A DNA stretch of 64,000 nt from Enterocytospora artemiae (Eukaryota > Microsporidia): contig JASNGC010000004.1 of the NCBI GenBank assembly GCA_038659295.1, forward strand, positions 186,001 to 250,000. The letters are read 5' to 3'. The notes under the pieces are model-generated. The model did not search any database and had not been told where the DNA came from. It worked only from the letters and a program-made list of their open reading frames with translations. The position numbers were made by a program, and so were the translations under genes. Each line of letters begins with the position of its first letter. Position 1 is the stretch's first letter. This document shows positions 55,851 to 64,000 of the stretch, in pieces.

Positions 55851-56069
55851 CTATAATTTTTTATTAAATTCTATCAAATATTCCTTGGCCTCGTTTATTT
55901 TGCTAGAGATATACTCACATCCCCCCAAATCTGGGTGGTTTATGCGCATTAGGATCCTATATCTCTTCAGGATGTCATCATTTCTGTTGACACTGAGAAT
56001 TTGACGGGCAATCGAAGGGGATGATACCGAGAGGGATCTGGGATATCGGAAAAAACTAGACAGAGTCAT
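55851..56069 (-). CDS. PAM18: PAM18/TIM14-like J protein without membrane anchor (72 aa)
   Basis: The C-terminal J-domain reads SIARQILSVNRNDDILKRYRILMRINHPDLGGCEYISSKINEAKEYL; helix II, HPD, and the KINEAK helix match PAM18. In the family PAM18 is anchored in the inner mitochondrial membrane and stimulates mtHsp70 in protein import. Here only ~17 residues (MTLSSFFRYPRSLSVSS) precede the J domain: no membrane span, though Arg/Ser-rich, so possibly a mitosomal targeting sequence. The ATG after CTACCCAT is used. The gene lies 82 bp from the stop of the proteasome gene, convergent. Confidence 0.8.
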   Translation of the reverse strand: MTLSSFFRYPRSLSVSSPSIARQILSVNRNDDILKRYRILMRINHPDLGGCEYISSKINEAKEYLIEFNKKL

Positions 56070-56309
56070 ATGGGTAGATTCTGGCAAGATTTACAACAAA
56101 TGTAAGAGGGTTGTTTAGGTAGGTAATGGTAATGTACAACGGTTTCAAACGAGAGTCTTTCCATGGGAATGAATAAACTGGTCTCATAAGCATAGGTTAA
56201 ATGTCCAACAACTCTGAAGGTTGTGTCTTGCTCTCAATATCCTATGCATGCGTTGTATGGTACCATTATGGCTGTCGAAATTCATTTTTATTTGCTACAA
56301 TTTTTGCCC

Positions 56310-57659
56310 ATGTTAAATGTTTTCCCACGTGCAGAAAGAATTTTCATCGAGGAGACAATTGGCTATAACCGGCCCAGTGCTCATCCGCCCAAAGATCAGA
56401 CATGTAAATACGGTGGCGAGATTGTGGAGTGTGATAACGCTACCCACATCAACACCACTATTGCTTCAAACCTCCCAATTTGGTTTCATCGTGACAAGTT
56501 GACCAAGAAGGAGATCGTAGGTGTGCAGCTCCAGGATGTATCTAGCGAATCAATTATTTTTATCAGAAATATGCTGGTTGATTCGTATGTTTCATTGAAG
56601 AGGAATATTACGCTAAAGGAAATGTATGAGAAGTACAGGAATCATACAGATACCCCCGGTAACGATGCAGGTCGTGAGGTGTTGGGCTTTAATAAATTCA
56701 TTCTGATCTTCGATTTCTATGAGGACAACAAGGTGATTAATTACGGCATTGGACTGATGGCTCAGCTGGAAACGATTTACAAGTCTCTACGTGATTTTGT
56801 CGCCCCAGCAGGGCAATCTCAGGATAGTGCATCTGAAGACAATGAGTCTAAGGACAGTTCTTTCATGACAATTTCAGATGGTCAACATGTTCTGAGAAGA
56901 TATGTTGATAGGGATGGCCTACTATCTTCCCATTGTTCATGTAATGGGACGGCAGCATATTTTTCAAGTGATTTGTTGGTGATTTGTAGTAACTGCTATG
57001 AAAACAAGAGGTTTCCCAGCAACTACACTCCGAGAAACTTCCACAAAATCACAAGAGATCTACTAAGAGGAATTTGGACAAGGAAAGAAGAATACTACTT
57101 GCTAAAGGCAATCGAACAACATGGAGATGATTGGGAGATGGTCTCCAGGTATATCAACGATTTGAGCGATAATTCTGATCACAGCAAAGGTACTGTAGAC
57201 AATGGTCCTTCGTGCCTGACTAAAACCAGAGAACATTGTATATTCCACTTCATCAACATGTGCATCCTGGAGGATATAGATGAGTATCATACTGCTCCAT
57301 TTTCCCAGTTTCCAAATCAGATCAGTACCCTGATTGCCTTTCTGAGTGTATACATCGATTCCAAGGCTGCATCGAGAGCAGCAGAGGAGTTTCTACAGAT
57401 AATGTCCAAATACAATACCCAGAAGGAGATTGTCGAACAGTTAATTCAGGCCTCAGTGCGCTGCTGCGAGGAGATAGTAAGTTTGGAGGAGCAGAAAAAG
57501 GAAAAGATTTTAAAAGTACGAATAGAAGCTATCATCAAAAAGCTTAATATCAAGATCAATGCAATAAAGAACATGCATGAGGAGAAAAACATTGTCAAGC
57601 AGGAGTTGATTGACAGAAGAGCCATGCTAATGGAGGAAATATACAGAAATGGGATTTGA
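56310..57659 (+). CDS. RSC8: SWI3/RSC8-type chromatin remodeller subunit (449 aa)
   Basis: A SWIRM domain begins around residue 50 (NLPIWFHRDKLTKKEIVGVQ... KEMYEKYRNHTDTPGNDAGREVLGFNKFILIFDFYEDNKVINYGI). A ZZ-like cysteine region follows (CSCNGTAAYF... VICSNCYENKRFPSNYTPRNF). Then comes a SANT domain, WTRKEEYYLLKAIEQHGDDWEMVSRYI, with TREHCIFHFINM. A C-terminal coiled coil (~395-449) fits the dimer helix. The order is that of Swi3/Rsc8, the scaffold of SWI/SNF-type remodellers. TTTTTGCCC directly precedes the ATG; earlier starts lack this. Confidence 0.9.
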   Translation: MLNVFPRAERIFIEETIGYNRPSAHPPKDQTCKYGGEIVECDNATHINTTIASNLPIWFHRDKLTKKEIVGVQLQDVSSESIIFIRNMLVDSYVSLKRNITLKEMYEKYRNHTDTPGNDAGREVLGFNKFILIFDFYEDNKVINYGIGLMAQLETIYKSLRDFVAPAGQSQDSASEDNESKDSSFMTISDGQHVLRRYVDRDGLLSSHCSCNGTAAYFSSDLLVICSNCYENKRFPSNYTPRNFHKITRDLLRGIWTRKEEYYLLKAIEQHGDDWEMVSRYINDLSDNSDHSKGTVDNGPSCLTKTREHCIFHFINMCILEDIDEYHTAPFSQFPNQISTLIAFLSVYIDSKAASRAAEEFLQIMSKYNTQKEIVEQLIQASVRCCEEIVSLEEQKKEKILKVRIEAIIKKLNIKINAIKNMHEEKNIVKQELIDRRAMLMEEIYRNGI

Positions 57660-58004
57660 ATGCAATAAATATTTGAAGTTTATCAATTTTGTATGGAAGC
57701 CATATGGCCTTGTCTTATCGACTTCCATAGCACTTCGGCATCGGTGTAAAAGCATTTCAAAACAGGAAAATAAACATTTCAACTATCTCTTTTTGGATAT
57801 GAAAGAATGTGATATCTGATGATAGAAATCGACATTCCTATCAGTTTTGGCTGCTTTGATCTAAAGTGGAATGTTGGTTCTTGTGTGTATAGTTTCTACA
57901 ACATAGATTTGATGTGTCGAACAAGTACCACTGCTTCACACCATTTATTTTTGCCATTTCAATAAATCAATTTTCTACTTTAAAAATTTTTCGCCCAGAG
58001 TAAA
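57660..58004. other. Intergenic spacer
   Basis: 345 bp; no gene seen. Contains TTTAAAAATTTTTCGCCCAG just before the next ATG, similar to the ribosomal-protein box. Confidence 0.45.
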
Positions 58005-59255
58005 ATGTTTTGGATAAAGTTGATTGTGGGTATGCCGTCCCATCTATTCTTATCTGTTATTTTGCAAATCTGCTGTGGAGACTGTGGTGGCAATCCAGAT
58101 ACTGGCTCTATAAAGTCTGGTTTTATTGATATTTGTCGATCAGTGAATTGTGATTTGGGATTCCAAAATCAGCTTCCAATTCATAAATTCCTGGGGACGA
58201 ATGGCCAAGAAGTTTCCTTGAAGGATGTTGAGTCAATCTGCAGGGATCTTGCAATGCTTGGGCACATAAAGCAGTTTTTAGAGAAGATTAAATCTCAAAT
58301 CGTAGATGATCTGATACGGATATCCGTTTGTGATTTGATCGCTGAACAACCAGATGCTGCTTCGATGAGTGGTCTTGAGTGGATTGATAAGTATGTAATG
58401 TCGTCTTTTGTTAAAAGTGACTTCAAAGTTTTTATTAAATTAATAAAATCGGTAAATGATACACCAACCCTAGTCAAAGAGTATGATGAGTTTATCAAGA
58501 ATCACTATAGTATTCTGCTGTTAGGTATGCAAATGGTTCAGAAACACATACCATCGGAATTTCTCAGTTTCCTCAACAATCCAAGCAGTGAGCTATTGGT
58601 TGGTATATGTAATCTGACCGGAAGTATTCTAAGCAAAGATCAGGTTATTAGATGTTTAATTGACAGTACCAACAGCCACATATTAAACCTAATAGACTTT
58701 ATTGATACTCTGATCGATGATGGGATCTGTAAGGACCCCCAAAGCCATGAAGATAGTGCGGATGGTTGTACCTTGGCCATATTAATAAATGGAACTAGGA
58801 AATTCAACCTGAGAAGCTCTGAATCTTTAAATTCATTTTATACAGATATTACCAATTTGATGAATGCCAACTCGGAGGCAATAATGATAGATGGCAACAA
58901 ACTGTTCTATTTCTCAGGATGTATACCCATAGAGAGGGAGGAATTTTTATCTGATGTTTCCCACATAATGGATTCGTTGAAAAAGAAAGAATGTGATATT
59001 CTAAGCTATTCAGATATCAAAGTACCCTACAAAAATTCCTTAGAAGAGAATATTTCACATGAAGATGGCTGCACAGATGAGATTCTAGTCATCAGATATG
59101 ATGAGGAAGATGCTGACCATATCAGCCCCACGAACAGTGAAAAAAATCTTGAGCTCTCTCCAGTTTACAAGATTAAGGTAATTGAGAACTCAGATGATAG
59201 GAACTGTGCTTTTTGGTACACAGTATTTTGCATGGATACCAGTGCAGTAGTATAA
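58005..59255 (+). CDS. Predicted secreted protein (416 aa)
   Basis: TCGCCCAGAGTAAA precedes the first ATG; an in-frame ATG at 58032 follows GTGGGT. Either start gives a signal peptide (MPSHLFLSVILQICCGDCGG). The mature protein is helical, with cysteines spread through the first 100 residues and near the C-terminus (RNCAFWYTVFCMD). No membrane anchor is seen after the signal. The C-terminal 60 residues are acidic. No known family. The upstream AAAAATTTTTC box is shared with ribosomal genes, which hints at high expression. Confidence 0.74.
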   Translation: MFWIKLIVGMPSHLFLSVILQICCGDCGGNPDTGSIKSGFIDICRSVNCDLGFQNQLPIHKFLGTNGQEVSLKDVESICRDLAMLGHIKQFLEKIKSQIVDDLIRISVCDLIAEQPDAASMSGLEWIDKYVMSSFVKSDFKVFIKLIKSVNDTPTLVKEYDEFIKNHYSILLLGMQMVQKHIPSEFLSFLNNPSSELLVGICNLTGSILSKDQVIRCLIDSTNSHILNLIDFIDTLIDDGICKDPQSHEDSADGCTLAILINGTRKFNLRSSESLNSFYTDITNLMNANSEAIMIDGNKLFYFSGCIPIEREEFLSDVSHIMDSLKKKECDILSYSDIKVPYKNSLEENISHEDGCTDEILVIRYDEEDADHISPTNSEKNLELSPVYKIKVIENSDDRNCAFWYTVFCMDTSAVV

Positions 59256-59540
59256 TGGTAGTATTTGTTTGAATAAACCATCGATACGATACAAATTTTA
59301 TCAAAGACCCTTTATTTCGTCTTACACCTCACAACTAATTTATCTGGCTCTCCAAATTTTCTCGTTACTCTTTTAGAATGTACATGCATCCCACAGGTCG
59401 GTAAATAAAAGAATCGGATACACAGAAATTGTTGTGTGGTAGTTCCCACCTCCAATCTCAAGATGATATATCCCACATACACTGCACACTAATATGTGAC
59501 AATTATTCTACATTTCTATTCTATTTTCGCACCCTTCCAT

Positions 59541-60764
59541 ATGTTCAGTTCCATCGGATTTCTTCCAAAACAGTCGGTGACAAAAATGAGAAGGTACACT
59601 GAGGATGAGAGTTTTATAGAAAGATATGGGAAGTACAGGCTACCAATAGGTGATAATCCTGTTGAGGATGCTGGCAACATGTCCATGGATGGATCATCAC
59701 CCACCCCAGATTTGGCTATAACCACCACGAACATTATCACTAGCACCGGCCCTATTTTAACCAATTCCAATGTCACAAGCATTAGTGTTCAAAACAATTC
59801 ATGCCAAGATGTTTTCATCGAGCTGAATGAAGAGGAGGTTATTTATTCTAGCCAGACGATTCTGTTTGGAACCCCAAACTCGGATGAGTTTAGCAGCTTG
59901 GCCATATTTGTTTCTGACGACGATGGGGTATATTGCCATCATGATGCCATCCTGCCCACTGCTGTATTGGATGCGGTGTTTATTGAGGATCCCCCAAGGG
60001 ACACTACTTCCTCTCCCCTTAATCTAGTTGCAGTGGCCACATTCGAGAATGATATTCTAGTCTACGATGCTTTCACAGAGTTCCCAGTGGCACCCATGAA
60101 GGTTCTGACGGGCCATTCCGACTTGGTAGAGGAACTGAAGTATGTGAGCAAGAAACTGTTTTCAATAAGCGGCAGCACACTGATAGAGTGGGACTTGGAA
60201 AGGAATATTCCAAAGAACATTATTGATATGGGGATAAAGATGAAGAGTTTTGATATTCAGCCAGTAGGGGATGGAATAGATTGTAATGATTCCTCAAGTT
60301 TCAACCTGGCATGTGGCTCAGAACTGTCTGTTCTGATCAACTCAGAAATATGTGTAGTGGAGAATGTTCTGGAACGAATCAAGATCATCGGTAGCCTTGT
60401 CTATGTGGCAGACTCATGTGGTTTTGTAACGATCTTTGACCTGAGGAATACATCAAATAAGATTGTGAAGAAAATACATGAAGGGAATGTGTACGATATA
60501 ATAGGAGTTAACAAAAGTGCCAGTGGATTGGCGAATAGCGAAGACATTTGTGAGAAAAGCACCACCTCAAATTCATTTCCTGGACAACCGGACATGGACT
60601 GGCTCATAGTAACATGTTCTGAGGACAAAACGATCAAAGTATTCGATTTGGAAATGAACGAGCTTAAAAGCTACCAAATTCCGGAGGTTACATACAGGAT
60701 CTGTTGTGATGGTAGGAGGATATTCTACGGTAGCGATGAGAGGATTGAATATAAATTTTTATGA
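59541..60764 (+). CDS. PWP1: WD40 ribosome biogenesis protein PWP1, shortened
   Basis: 407 aa against ~500-575 in other eukaryotes. YSSQTILFGTPNSDEFSSLAIFVSDDDGVYCHHDAILPTAVLDAVF precedes the first blade, matching the PWP1 region with VHHDIMLPSFPLCLEW. LVAVATFENDILVYDAF fits the characteristic GNFVAVGTMDPQIEIWDLD. Then GHSDLVEELKYVSKKLFSISGSTLIEWDLE and later WLIVTCSEDKTIKVFDLE supply WD repeats. The family functions in 60S precursor assembly. The ATG after GCACCCTTCCAT is used. Confidence 0.72.
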   Translation: MFSSIGFLPKQSVTKMRRYTEDESFIERYGKYRLPIGDNPVEDAGNMSMDGSSPTPDLAITTTNIITSTGPILTNSNVTSISVQNNSCQDVFIELNEEEVIYSSQTILFGTPNSDEFSSLAIFVSDDDGVYCHHDAILPTAVLDAVFIEDPPRDTTSSPLNLVAVATFENDILVYDAFTEFPVAPMKVLTGHSDLVEELKYVSKKLFSISGSTLIEWDLERNIPKNIIDMGIKMKSFDIQPVGDGIDCNDSSSFNLACGSELSVLINSEICVVENVLERIKIIGSLVYVADSCGFVTIFDLRNTSNKIVKKIHEGNVYDIIGVNKSASGLANSEDICEKSTTSNSFPGQPDMDWLIVTCSEDKTIKVFDLEMNELKSYQIPEVTYRICCDGRRIFYGSDERIEYKFL

Positions 60765-61172
60765 ATAATTTAATAGATTTGGTTTAATATTTTAGTCTTT
60801 GCCAGGGATTGTTGTGATTTAAAAGCAATTGACCGGTTCCTGTTGCCGGACATCCACATGAATATCGCAGCAAGGAAAATGTTACACAACTTTTTGTCTT
60901 GAACAGCCTTGTGGGGCAAATGCTGATAGTACCAGGATTAAAATAATTAACCTTGTTGCTTTTATCCTATCTTGGCATTGGCAATTTCAAAGTGGTATTA
61001 TTTCCTCACATCCAAAGGTACAGTTTATAACTAACAAAAATTGTTTTCTGGCGCAGCTCTTTTTACAAAAGTAAAAATCTAAAAGTGTTGGAGGAATAGT
61101 TGGATTCATGAAACTGTTTATTTATAATTTGTTTCACTGTTTGTTAGTTGGAATTTTATTCAGCCCATTCAA
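60765..61172. other. Intergenic spacer
   Basis: 408 bp. The stretch at about 60780-60960 is less AT-rich than most spacers, but I could not match it to a known RNA. Confidence 0.45.
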
Positions 61173-61745
61173 ATGGTTAGGAGTGCATCCGGAACAACAA
61201 GATTGAGAAACTCTGTTTCAACGGCAAAAATACTACCAACAGTCAGTGCAGCATTCCACGCGTCTTCCACAATCAGACCGCTCAAGAAAGGAAACCAGCC
61301 ATTTTCTGCAGCATTTCTTTACTTGTCCATTATTTGCACACTTAAACTCACATTTTCTTTACTTGTGGGTTTTGTACAGTCTGAACGCTCGCAGATGCCA
61401 TATGAAAAAATATTTCACGATACAGCTATAGGAATACTTATTCTGTTTGCTACAAGCCTCATTGTTCCCTACGTTATTGTGCTGTACTCGAAACTCCCAT
61501 ATGACGGATATATACTGCTACTGTTTGTGTCTTCATGTACATATTGCCCACTATGTGTGCTTGTTAATGAAGTCCTAGGTGAGTTTTCGTACTTTATTAA
61601 GCTGCTGATATCATTACTGATGGCATATTATGTACAATCCTCCCTGGAAGCTCTATATATTCCTGTGGATCAGAGAGACTCAACAATATTTTCACTATTG
61701 GCCTTTGTGGGTGCATTGACTGTTGTTTACTCTGGATGCAAATAA
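61173..61745 (+). CDS. Hypothetical polytopic membrane protein (190 aa)
   Basis: GCCCATTCAA precedes the ATG. After ~40 basic Ser/Thr-rich residues there are about five hydrophobic segments (~48-64, 83-100, 104-124, 128-145, 170-186). The spacing is loosely like YIPF/Yip1 trafficking proteins, but there is no diagnostic motif. The stop lies in AAATAAAAATAAA, only 34 bp from the stop of the convergent membrane protein gene. Confidence 0.68.
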   Translation: MVRSASGTTRLRNSVSTAKILPTVSAAFHASSTIRPLKKGNQPFSAAFLYLSIICTLKLTFSLLVGFVQSERSQMPYEKIFHDTAIGILILFATSLIVPYVIVLYSKLPYDGYILLLFVSSCTYCPLCVLVNEVLGEFSYFIKLLISLLMAYYVQSSLEALYIPVDQRDSTIFSLLAFVGALTVVYSGCK

Positions 61746-61779
61746 AAATAAAATTATTTCATGATGCTCATATTAAAAA

Positions 61780-62565
61780 TCAAAATGCTTTTGTTGCCGC
61801 CACCCCATAAAACACCTTTAATTTGTGATCAATAAGATCGAGTATTGTATAGACATATTGATGTATTAGAAATACAGCGACTCTTGCAACAACCTTTCTT
61901 CTATTTTTTTGTAGGTTCTGTCCATTTTCAGCTCCATTGGTTATGCTATAGCTCGCAAGTGCGCTGAAAAGGAATTTACTGGCTTTTTTTGGGATCATCA
62001 GATGCATACTGACAAATTTGATCACAGGAAAATAGGTGAATATAGTCAAATATGTCTTTTCACATGAGCGATTGGATGACGGATTTTCTGAGTCTTGCAG
62101 CTGCTTAGATACATCTGGATCAGCCAGATATTCACAGCTATTAGAGCTCCGCAGTTGTACAGTCTGTTGAACATTAACAAGTTCTATGCCATGGCCATGC
62201 ATCTTCCCACCACCTATACCACTCCATTCACACATGCACCTGATCATTCTTCTATAAAGATACATTGTAATAACCATGGGTGATGAGAATATCAAATACA
62301 AACTTAGTTCCCCAGGAAGGCTGATTTCGTGGCCTGAACCATTGGGATACTCCAAGCAGACATACCATGCTATAATTGTCCTCTCGTAAATATTTTCTAT
62401 GATAATGGCCAATATGGTTAATGATCCATAGATAACCTCTGAGCAGTTGTACCTATGAAATTCATCAATGTTCAACATTATTACATTCCCCATCAGATAC
62501 ACATTGCATATTAAGATGTCTTTTGTAGCTAGAAGATAGCTTTTAATTAATTTGGCATTCATCAT
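61780..62565 (-). CDS. Hypothetical membrane protein (261 aa)
   Basis: The ATG after TCTCCCCG is preferred; an ATG at 62586 is also in frame. Hydrophobic segments lie near residues 16-32, 43-63 (VIYGSLTILAIIIE...), 82-100 and 175-195, with a hydrophilic Ser/Asn/Glu loop (~118-160) between the first and second halves. A basic segment precedes the last helix region (QNRRKVVARVAVFLIHQYVYTILDLI). No family is recognised. Confidence 0.62.
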   Translation of the reverse strand: MMNAKLIKSYLLATKDILICNVYLMGNVIMLNIDEFHRYNCSEVIYGSLTILAIIIENIYERTIIAWYVCLEYPNGSGHEISLPGELSLYLIFSSPMVITMYLYRRMIRCMCEWSGIGGGKMHGHGIELVNVQQTVQLRSSNSCEYLADPDVSKQLQDSENPSSNRSCEKTYLTIFTYFPVIKFVSMHLMIPKKASKFLFSALASYSITNGAENGQNLQKNRRKVVARVAVFLIHQYVYTILDLIDHKLKVFYGVAATKAF

Positions 62566-62839
62566 CGGGGAGATTTTCAATCTCATACAAATTGTGTTTC
62601 GGATGGAAACTGTGATCACAGAGATTGCAGATGTTATTCTCAACAATTCCAATAATCATACATAATGGATATTATGGAACCATCTTCTTTTTTGTCCAGT
62701 CAGAAAATAGATATATAATATGCCATTGTAGAAACTATAGTACCTATAAAACAATTTATTGTAATGAGGTGGTTTTGACACCATGACTAACACATTCCTC
62801 CATTTTCAATTGGTTTTGAGTTTATCAACTTTTTAGCCC

Positions 62840-63367
62840 ATGCCCTCTATATTTTTTGACACCAATCTGATCTCCGTATTGTACACCAGCAAGGATCCTA
62901 TCCAGCTCAATTCATCCCCACAACCTAATGATCCTCCATCCACCCAAACTCCTACATTTTGCACAATTGTAGCAGTACAGAAGGACGAAACAGATAAAAG
63001 TGTGGTGATAAGCTCTACACTTGACCCCAGTGTTACTACCCTTTTGGCTTCGTACTATTCATTTTTGGACAATCCAGCAACACAGTTCAGAATATTTCTG
63101 TCTACAAGTTCTGTTATTGATGGAATAAACTCCATTGCAATATGCTTCAATAAGTTGATCAGCGATCGTCGCAACACTGAATCCAACTCCACTGACGAGA
63201 GCCCACCACACGACAACTTCTTCAATTTTATTTACGCCGTTGGAACATCCAAGTCATACATATTGTTGGACAGATCGGACAGCATTAAGGCAATTTATTG
63301 TAAAATAAGCGAGTTAAATGAGCTGGCCGGTCAGATAGCTGAAAAAAGAGCGGAACTATTTGAATAA
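62840..63367 (+). CDS. Hypothetical protein (175 aa)
   Basis: TTTTAGCCC abuts the ATG. A beta-rich first half (SIFFDTNLISVLYTSK, FCTIVAVQKDETDKSVVISST) with a Pro-rich loop, then helices and YILLDRSDSIKAIYCKISELNELAGQIAEKRAELFE at the end. The alternation of strands and a C-terminal helix could fit a longin-type or similar small fold; not supported further. The stop TAA is in GAATAAAC. Confidence 0.6.
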   Translation: MPSIFFDTNLISVLYTSKDPIQLNSSPQPNDPPSTQTPTFCTIVAVQKDETDKSVVISSTLDPSVTTLLASYYSFLDNPATQFRIFLSTSSVIDGINSIAICFNKLISDRRNTESNSTDESPPHDNFFNFIYAVGTSKSYILLDRSDSIKAIYCKISELNELAGQIAEKRAELFE

Positions 63368-63498
63368 ACGAACAGAGGGACACATTCCATAGCATACGAC
63401 TACCACTTTTTAACTCAGGGCCATCTCTGAAATATTTAATGATTCTGTAGGATAGCCACCCACGCATATGTACAGCACCATAAATCCTATATTATGAA

Positions 63499-63819
63499 TT
63501 AATTTATTGACTCATCAACCTTGTATAGCTTAACATATACATCCTGACCTATTGCCTTTGGGTTTAAGTTTCTGTCAAAAGAAGCTCTGACAACACCCTT
63601 GTGTCCATGAACCGCTCTGATAAACCCATAGTTTTTAATTAACTTTCCCTCCTTGTTTTCATAGACAAACATGACTGCATTTCTAACATACTTCTCTGCC
63701 ACTTCCCTGGTAGACACGTGGTTTATCGAGAGAAGCACCTGGTTTGGCCTTAGGCGACGCTGTCCCCTGCGATGGCTGACGAATGTGGCCGGAATGTGGA
63801 TGTTTGTGAGCGCGGACAT
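63499..63819 (-). CDS. RPL33: 60S ribosomal protein eL33 (L35A)
   Basis: 106 aa, the expected size. Characteristic stretches are FVSHRRGQRRLRPNQVLLSI (YKRGLRNQREHTALLKI in others), REVAEKYVRNAVMFVYENK, and the C-terminal RAVHGHKGVVRASFDRNLNPKAIGQDVYVKLY. The ATG at 63819 follows GGCCCCCTCAAGT; a frame extending to 63855 starts without support. The stop TAA comes right after an AATAAA. Confidence 0.96.
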   Translation of the reverse strand: MSALTNIHIPATFVSHRRGQRRLRPNQVLLSINHVSTREVAEKYVRNAVMFVYENKEGKLIKNYGFIRAVHGHKGVVRASFDRNLNPKAIGQDVYVKLYKVDESIN

Positions 63820-63832
63820 ACTTGAGGGGGCC

Positions 63833-63853
63833 GAAAAAATTTGTAAAAAATTC
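63833..63853 (-). promoter_or_regulatory. Ribosomal-protein AATTTTTTACAAATTTTTTC box
   Basis: On the minus strand AATTTTTTACAAATTTTTTC is followed by GGCCCCCTCAAGT and the eL33 ATG. It matches the boxes before eS26, uL6 and eS8 in content and spacing. Confidence 0.6.
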
Positions 63854-64000
63854 ACTTAAAATCATAGAGGTTCAGAACAGGTAGATATATCAGCGGTTGC
63901 TACAAGAGACAACACCCTCTAGCCATTCCAATACGAGTATATCTGCAGTCACCAACAGAATTACTGTTCGAGAGAAATCTCCCATATCATCAAATGCTTC

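Noticed and set aside
1..64000. Transposons, insertion elements, rRNA operon or introns
   Set aside because: No transposase, reverse transcriptase, rRNA core sequence or gene interrupted by a convincing GT-AG intron was seen in any reading frame.

Overview
The window reads as microsporidian nuclear DNA (a fungus-related intracellular parasite). It carries about 50 intronless protein genes in 64 kb, short eukaryote-type proteins, AT-rich spacers of roughly 30-700 bp, and no operons. Nearly every start codon that homology supports has a CCC- or GGG-type element within about 12 nt upstream, a start signal known from microsporidia. Ribosomal-protein genes add an AAATTTTTT/ACAATTTTTT box just upstream. 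Many stop codons sit inside or beside AATAAA. Several CDS starts given here were set by this CCC rule. Glycolysis is retained (phosphoglycerate kinase), which argues against an Enterocytozoon-like genome. I cannot name the species.

Layout. 1-1816: gene-poor AT-rich DNA with a small 33-bp repeat. 1.8-8 kb: lineage-specific genes (a basic protein, a tandem pair of related proteins, two small membrane proteins) with another 1.2-kb gap. 8.3-17.3 kb: ABC-F ATPase, KH protein, an ABCG transporter whose ATPase motifs are lost, eS26 and eRF3. 17.7-28 kb: a secreted coiled-coil protein, APC8/CDC23-like TPR protein, membrane protein, VTC polyphosphate polymerase, B-type cyclin, small membrane protein, eIF3c. 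28-36 kb: LSM protein, uL6, RLP24, CDC45-like protein, coiled-coil protein, a nuclear protein with a duplicated domain, membrane PDI. 36-46 kb: secreted and membrane proteins, PGM3/AGM1, LCB1, a TAF13-like histone fold, PGK, IES6, SUB2. 46-64 kb: tRNA-Pro(AGG), CTF4-like WD protein, eS8, HRD1-like E3, JJJ1-like protein without HPD, RPB5, uridine kinase, proteasome beta4, PAM18, RSC8/SWI3, a secreted protein, PWP1, two membrane proteins and eL33.

Together these are mostly housekeeping genes: ribosome subunits and biogenesis (eS26, eS8, uL6, eL33, RLP24, PWP1, JJJ1), translation (eIF3c, eRF3, ABC-F), replication and cell cycle (CDC45, CTF4, cyclin B, CDC23), transcription and chromatin (RPB5, TAF13-like, RSC8, IES6, LSM, SUB2), ER quality control (HRD1, PDI), sphingolipid and UDP-GlcNAc synthesis, and mitosomal import (PAM18). 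The accessory part is a scattered set of secreted or membrane proteins with no recognised family. I saw no transposon, virus, CRISPR array or rRNA gene. The most unusual items are the ATPase-dead ABCG transporter, the JJJ1 protein with a split J domain, the tandem paralogue pair at 3.2-5.1 kb, and the PAM18 that has lost its membrane anchor.
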